Assembly (NCBI RefSeq): GCF_000725485.1
Contig: NZ_JOAG01000038.1
Span: 18,779 to 82,778 of the forward strand
Origin: Nonomuraea candida
GTDB lineage: Bacteria > Actinomycetota > Actinomycetes > Streptosporangiales > Streptosporangiaceae
DNA: 64,000 bases
Direction of reading: 5' to 3'
Below are positions 60,754-64,000 of this stretch, piece after piece (positions within the stretch are counted from its first letter, which is position 1; every line of letters starts with the position of its first letter). A model generated the notes under the pieces. It saw nothing but the letters and a program-made list of their open reading frames with translations, did no database searches and had not been told where the DNA came from. The position numbers were made by a program, and so were the translations under genes.

Positions 60754-61812
60754 GTGCTCCTACGCCTGCTTCTGCCGTCCCTGCTCCTGATCTCGTTCCT
60801 CACCACCCCCGCGCAAGCAGCCGTGGCGCTGCCCGGCGGCAAGGCCAACTATGTCGTCGCGCTCGGCTCGCTGGCCGCCGGCTCCCATGACAACTGGGTA
60901 CGGCTGGGCACCTACCAGTTCTCCCCCGACGGCACCGTCCGGGCACGCACCTACCTGTGGTGGCAGCGTCACCCGGCCGCCCGCCAGAGCACCGGCACCA
61001 CCCCAGGGAACACCTGCACCACCACCGACCCGAAGGCCGGCCAGACCAAGGCGCGCCGCTGCGCCGTGCAGACCGCGGGCGGCTTCCTGGGCGCTCCCCA
61101 GGAGAGCCGGACCGGCTCCTTCTCCGTCAGCGGCGACCAGGTGCACATCACCTGGGACGTCAGCCAGGCCTGGAGCGAGCGGTGGCGGATCGCCGTCGCC
61201 CCCGGCGGCGGCCTGTCACGGCTGGACCTCACGTTCAACACCCTCGCGCGCTACGGCTACGCCTACGGCAGCAACGCGGCGCTGACCCGGCGCCGGGCGA
61301 TGAGCACCCTCGCCGAAACCGCGATCACGCTGAAGCACGACTACACCAGCTGGAGCGCCGCCGGGGTGAAGCCCTCGCCGGCCTCCGGCGGGACGTTCGA
61401 CCTCGGCGAGTACCGCACCTGCGACGCGACGACCTGGTGCCTGGCCCGCCTGCAACCGTCCAGCCCGAACGCCTGCCAGAAGGACGGGGGCTGCCCGCAC
61501 ACCGGCGGCCCCGACGGGGACACCTCGATCCAGCACCACATCCAGCAGGTCTCCAGCGGCGACCGGCGCGACACGTGGTGGCACTGGTGCACCTGCCTGG
61601 CCAGGGACCAGGGCGTCAAGGCCGGAACGGGGCCGGACTCGGTCCTGTGCTACTCCGGCAACTCCCACGTCAAGCCGATGCTGCAGATCATCGATGACAC
61701 CGGCGCGTTCCGCGGCTGGGTCGGCGTGGAGGCGTCCTTCTCTCCCTCGGGCGGCCGCACCGACGACATGCTGGCCGTCTTCCGCGCCACCGACTACCGC
61801 CCAACGTCGTAG
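60754..61812 (+). CDS. Secreted protein of unknown function
   Basis: A 352-residue exported protein with signal peptide (LLLPSLLLISFLTTPAQA). The mature chain starts VALPGGKANYVVALGSLAAGSHDNWVRLGTYQF, and has eight or more Cys in pairs (NTCTTTD, RRCAVQ, YRTCDATTWCLA, NACQKDGGCPH, HWCTCLA), a sign of disulfides outside the cell. There are WDVSQAWSERWRI and TWWHWC aromatic blocks that resemble nothing I can name. It may be an inhibitor, lectin-like or toxin-like protein. GGAGG precedes the GTG. It follows the S1 protease in the same direction. Confidence 0.78.
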   Translation: MLLRLLLPSLLLISFLTTPAQAAVALPGGKANYVVALGSLAAGSHDNWVRLGTYQFSPDGTVRARTYLWWQRHPAARQSTGTTPGNTCTTTDPKAGQTKARRCAVQTAGGFLGAPQESRTGSFSVSGDQVHITWDVSQAWSERWRIAVAPGGGLSRLDLTFNTLARYGYAYGSNAALTRRRAMSTLAETAITLKHDYTSWSAAGVKPSPASGGTFDLGEYRTCDATTWCLARLQPSSPNACQKDGGCPHTGGPDGDTSIQHHIQQVSSGDRRDTWWHWCTCLARDQGVKAGTGPDSVLCYSGNSHVKPMLQIIDDTGAFRGWVGVEASFSPSGGRTDDMLAVFRATDYRPTS

Positions 61813-61950
61813 TGCCTGTTTTCGAACTTATAGCTCGCTGGCGAGGCGACTGGCAGGATCGGCTTGTGGTGCAATCGGTGACTTTGAGCAAGATTGAACT
61901 CGCGGACTGGCGGGCTGTCCATTCCTGGGTTTCTCTCGCCGAGGTCTGAT

Positions 61951-62814
61951 ATGGCGAAAGCCCGAAATGATATGAGCAGCGTAAGCGATCATGGAGCACC
62001 GGTCCGCTTGTTGGATGCGCGGCAGCGGCGAGAAGTGTGGCTTCCACCCCCGGCCTATGGGCCGATCGTGGTGCGTTTCACTCCCCGCGAGGCCGGGGGA
62101 CTCCACTCGGTGGACGACGAACGCGGGATCGTGTTCGCGGAGATGTTGTGCCGCTTGCTGGTCTGGAAGGGATACCAGGTCCAGACCCAGGGCAAGCCCT
62201 TCAGGGGTGGACCTGGGGACGCGAACTGTCCTGCGGCGGCAAGGAGAAACAGTTCGTGCATCGACGTGCTGAGTTCGGACGAGAACTCCCGGGCGCGTGG
62301 GGAACCCCACGGCCTGCTATGTCACGTGCTGGTCGGCCCCACCCTCGCCGGCGGCCCATGTATGTTCATACGACATCACGAACACCACAATCCCACCCTG
62401 GCCATGCTCTCGCGGAATGGGCTCACCGAGGACTTCCGCTTCGCCATGCTGTCGGCTGGACACTACCGGCGCCCACGTGGTTTCTGGTGTGGCGGCCTTC
62501 ACAGCGGCTCTTGCTTCAGCGACGCGCGCATCACCCGACGCCGCTTCGAATACCTTGTCGAACAAGCGGAGCCCCTGCCCGGGGCACACTTCTATGCCAA
62601 AGCCCTTGGGCTGATGCGCGCTTCCAGCCCGGGAGGGCGCCACCTCACCCTCGTGGACCAGGCCATCAGCGATGATCTCCACACAACCCGTGCGCTCCAC
62701 GCGCTGTACGCGGCGCTGCGTCGAGGCAGGCTCTCCAGCAACGAACGGGCCATCTTGGCAGCCACGGCATACCTGTTCAAGCCACTGCGAGGAAACGAAA
62801 CGCCCCTCGTGTAA
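61951..62814 (+). CDS. Class I aminoacyl-tRNA synthetase-like protein (CysRS/MshC-type), degenerate
   Basis: A 287-residue protein with the outline of a shortened cysteinyl-tRNA synthetase or MshC-like ligase. The N-terminal YGPIVVRFTPREAGGLHSVDDERGIVFAEMLCRLLVWKGYQVQ resembles the beginning of a Rossmann domain, and HLTLVDQAISDDLHTTRALHALYAAL resembles the DALR-type C-terminal helix. The HIGH and KMSKS motifs are missing, so catalysis is doubtful. The match is weak. GAGG precedes the ATG at 61951. GC content is lower than in the neighbours. It adjoins the IS256 element. Confidence 0.45.
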   Translation: MAKARNDMSSVSDHGAPVRLLDARQRREVWLPPPAYGPIVVRFTPREAGGLHSVDDERGIVFAEMLCRLLVWKGYQVQTQGKPFRGGPGDANCPAAARRNSSCIDVLSSDENSRARGEPHGLLCHVLVGPTLAGGPCMFIRHHEHHNPTLAMLSRNGLTEDFRFAMLSAGHYRRPRGFWCGGLHSGSCFSDARITRRRFEYLVEQAEPLPGAHFYAKALGLMRASSPGGRHLTLVDQAISDDLHTTRALHALYAALRRGRLSSNERAILAATAYLFKPLRGNETPLV

Positions 62815-62949
62815 CCTGAAGGCCGCCGGTTGGAAGGACGTCGCGACGCGGAGGCCGCGTCGGGGGTATCACTCCAGGTGTGGAAATGATCACCAAACGT
62901 AGACGGAAGTCTGCAACGATCATTTACCATCTCGGGGGAGAACACGATC

Positions 62950-63901
62950 ATGTCCACGACACGGGGAAGAACCGCGCTGGCCGCGGTGGGGCAAGACCAG
63001 CACGATGACGCATCGGCGCTGCTGGGGGCATCTGCTCATCATGGCGGGGGAAAATCCCCCCATCGTGACGGCGAGGTGCCGCTGCGGGACCTGCTCGGCG
63101 ATCACGTGCTGGACCTGCTGCTGGAGCGCTCGAAGGACGGTGCGGGCGGGCTGCGGCTGACCGGTGAGGGATCGATGCTCGGCGAGCTGGTCAAAGCGGT
63201 GCTGGAACGCGCCCTGGAGGCCGAACTGTCCACCCACCTGGGCTATGGCAAGCACGATCCGGCCGGCCACGGCAGCGGCAACTCCCGCAACGGCAAGATC
63301 GGCAAAACCGTGCAAACCGGGGTCGGGCCGGTGCGACTGGCCGTGCCCCGCGACCGGGCCGGCACCTTCGAGCCGGTGCTGGTGCCCAAGCGGGCCGGCC
63401 GCGTCTCCGGCGGCCTGGACGACATGATCATCAGCCTTTACGCGCACGGCATGAGCGTCCGCGACATCCAGCACCACCTGCGCCAGATTTATGAGGTCGA
63501 ACTCAGTCACGAGGCGATCTCCAACATCACCGACGCCGTGCTGGAGGAGGTCCGCGCCTGGCAGGCACGGCCTCTGGAGGCCGTCTACCCGGTGGTGTTC
63601 CTGGACGCCATCGTGGTCAAAGTCCGCGACAACCACAGCGTCCAGGCCAAGCCCGCCTACCTCGCGGTCGGCATCGACACCGACGGCGAAAAGCACGTGC
63701 TGGGCATCTGGCTGGCCAAGACCCCGCTCGACCATGCCACCGCCGGGGAGTCCGCCCGGTTCTGGACCTCGGTGATGACCGACCTGAAAAACCGCGGCGT
63801 GCGCGACATCCTCATCGCCTGCACCGACGGCCTGAACGGCTTCGAAGACGCCATCCACCACGCCTTCCCGCACACCACCGTGCAGACCTGCGTCGTTCAC
63901 C
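62950..63901 (+). pseudogene. IS256-family transposase, interrupted
   Basis: The plus-strand frame from ATG 62950 encodes a typical mutator-type transposase: LERALEAELSTHLGYGKHDPAGHGSGNSRNGK, VPRDRAGTFEPVLVPKRAGR, DMIISLYAHGMSVRDIQHHL, first catalytic Asp in VVFLDAIVVKVRD and second Asp in ILIACTDGLNGFEDAI. After TVQTCVVH the protein stops resembling IS256 (expected LVRNSLRYV, then the final Glu) and switches to unrelated residues, at about 63900. The element is therefore broken by another insertion. A palindrome pair (AAATGATC 62884-62891, GATCATTT 62918-62925) precedes the gene. Confidence 0.85.
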
Positions 63902-64000
63902 GTGGCTGCCAAAAATCAACATGCTGGTTTTCCTGGGTCGGCATGCTCGTGTGGTGGGTCGGTCGAGGCGAGGAGGGCGGCGGCCGAGGCGTAGCGGTGG
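63902..64000 (-). mobile_element. End of a second insertion sequence within the IS256 transposase gene
   Basis: From about 63902 the DNA (GGCTGCCAAAAATCAACATG) is foreign to the IS256 gene. On the minus strand it encodes HRYASAAALLASTDPPHEHADPGKPAC and a stop, which looks like the C-terminus of another transposase reading toward the IS256 gene. The other end lies beyond the window. The family cannot be named from 99 bp. Confidence 0.55.

Noticed and set aside
62920..63912. 330-codon minus-strand frame
   Set aside because: It is antisense to the IS256 transposase, whose residues match the family in the plus frame.

Overview
This is high-GC actinobacterial DNA, very probably from a filamentous actinomycete of the Streptosporangiales type (Nonomuraea or Streptosporangium-like); the genus is an inference from style, not a match. 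Pointers are the strong third-position GC bias, many one-component regulators (PadR, TetR, XRE, AraC, MerR, HxlR), two F420-type luciferase-like monooxygenases, many secreted hydrolases, an AbfB carbohydrate-binding module, GTG starts and apparently leaderless promoters. No rRNA, tRNA or CRISPR array was seen. The window reads as an accessory chromosome-arm region: short regulator-plus-effector units, truncated gene remnants and insertion sequences at the right edge.

Layout. 1-540: 3' end of a secreted glycosidase with CBM6-like and AbfB modules. 0.86-3.5 kb: DrrAB-type drug exporter divergent from a HTH_38/MarR-like regulator, with a shared TTGCGTT motif. 3.6-8.3 kb: DJ-1/AraC regulator with an MFS pump, a SnoaL-like protein, a decapitated AraC gene, PadR and a small lipoprotein. 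8.3-9.4 kb: three gene remnants (unknown protein, serine hydrolase, serine resolvase). 9.5-13.7 kb: a two-gene conflict system, a Trypco1 protein followed by a 1282-residue trypsin-NACHT-HEAT protein. 14-17.7 kb: secreted PLD-like protein, exported unknown, methyltransferase, XRE-cupin. 17.8-22.2 kb: an unrecognised two-gene operon of 575 and 896 residues. 22.5-31.9 kb: MFS pump, VOC protein, luciferase-like monooxygenase, a frameshifted beta-propeller with a membrane partner, a 14-bp minisatellite, glycosyltransferase and TetR. 32.4-38.4 kb: an operon PadR - ABC ATPase - FtsX permease - penicillin/AHL acylase. 38.4-43.4 kb: PadR with HAAS-RDD protein, erythromycin-esterase-like enzyme, TetR divergent from an M14 carboxypeptidase, lipoprotein remnant. 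43.4-54.4 kb: phenolic acid decarboxylase, monooxygenase, NmrA and aldo/keto reductases, two amidases, SDR/HxlR, TetR, flavin-type oxidase and a MerR-peroxiredoxin fusion. 54.4-64 kb: frameshifted tripeptidyl-peptidase-like hydrolase, ArsR - small membrane protein - serine hydrolase, a secreted protease, two unknown proteins, and an IS256 transposase interrupted by a second element.

How things work together. Most units are a one-component regulator with its target, and many operators are readable as palindromes. The most striking are a 22-bp-arm inverted repeat covering a PadR promoter, a palindrome spanning both start codons of a TetR/carboxypeptidase pair, twin GTTCG-N5-CGAAC sites around a -10 box, and the 12-mer AACGATACCGTT that occurs twice at a TetR gene and again 11 kb away before the erythromycin-esterase-like gene. 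The best candidates for little-described biology are the Trypco1/trypsin-NACHT-HEAT pair and the 17.8-22.2 kb operon. Two otherwise intact genes carry single-base frameshifts, which may be real decay or sequence errors.
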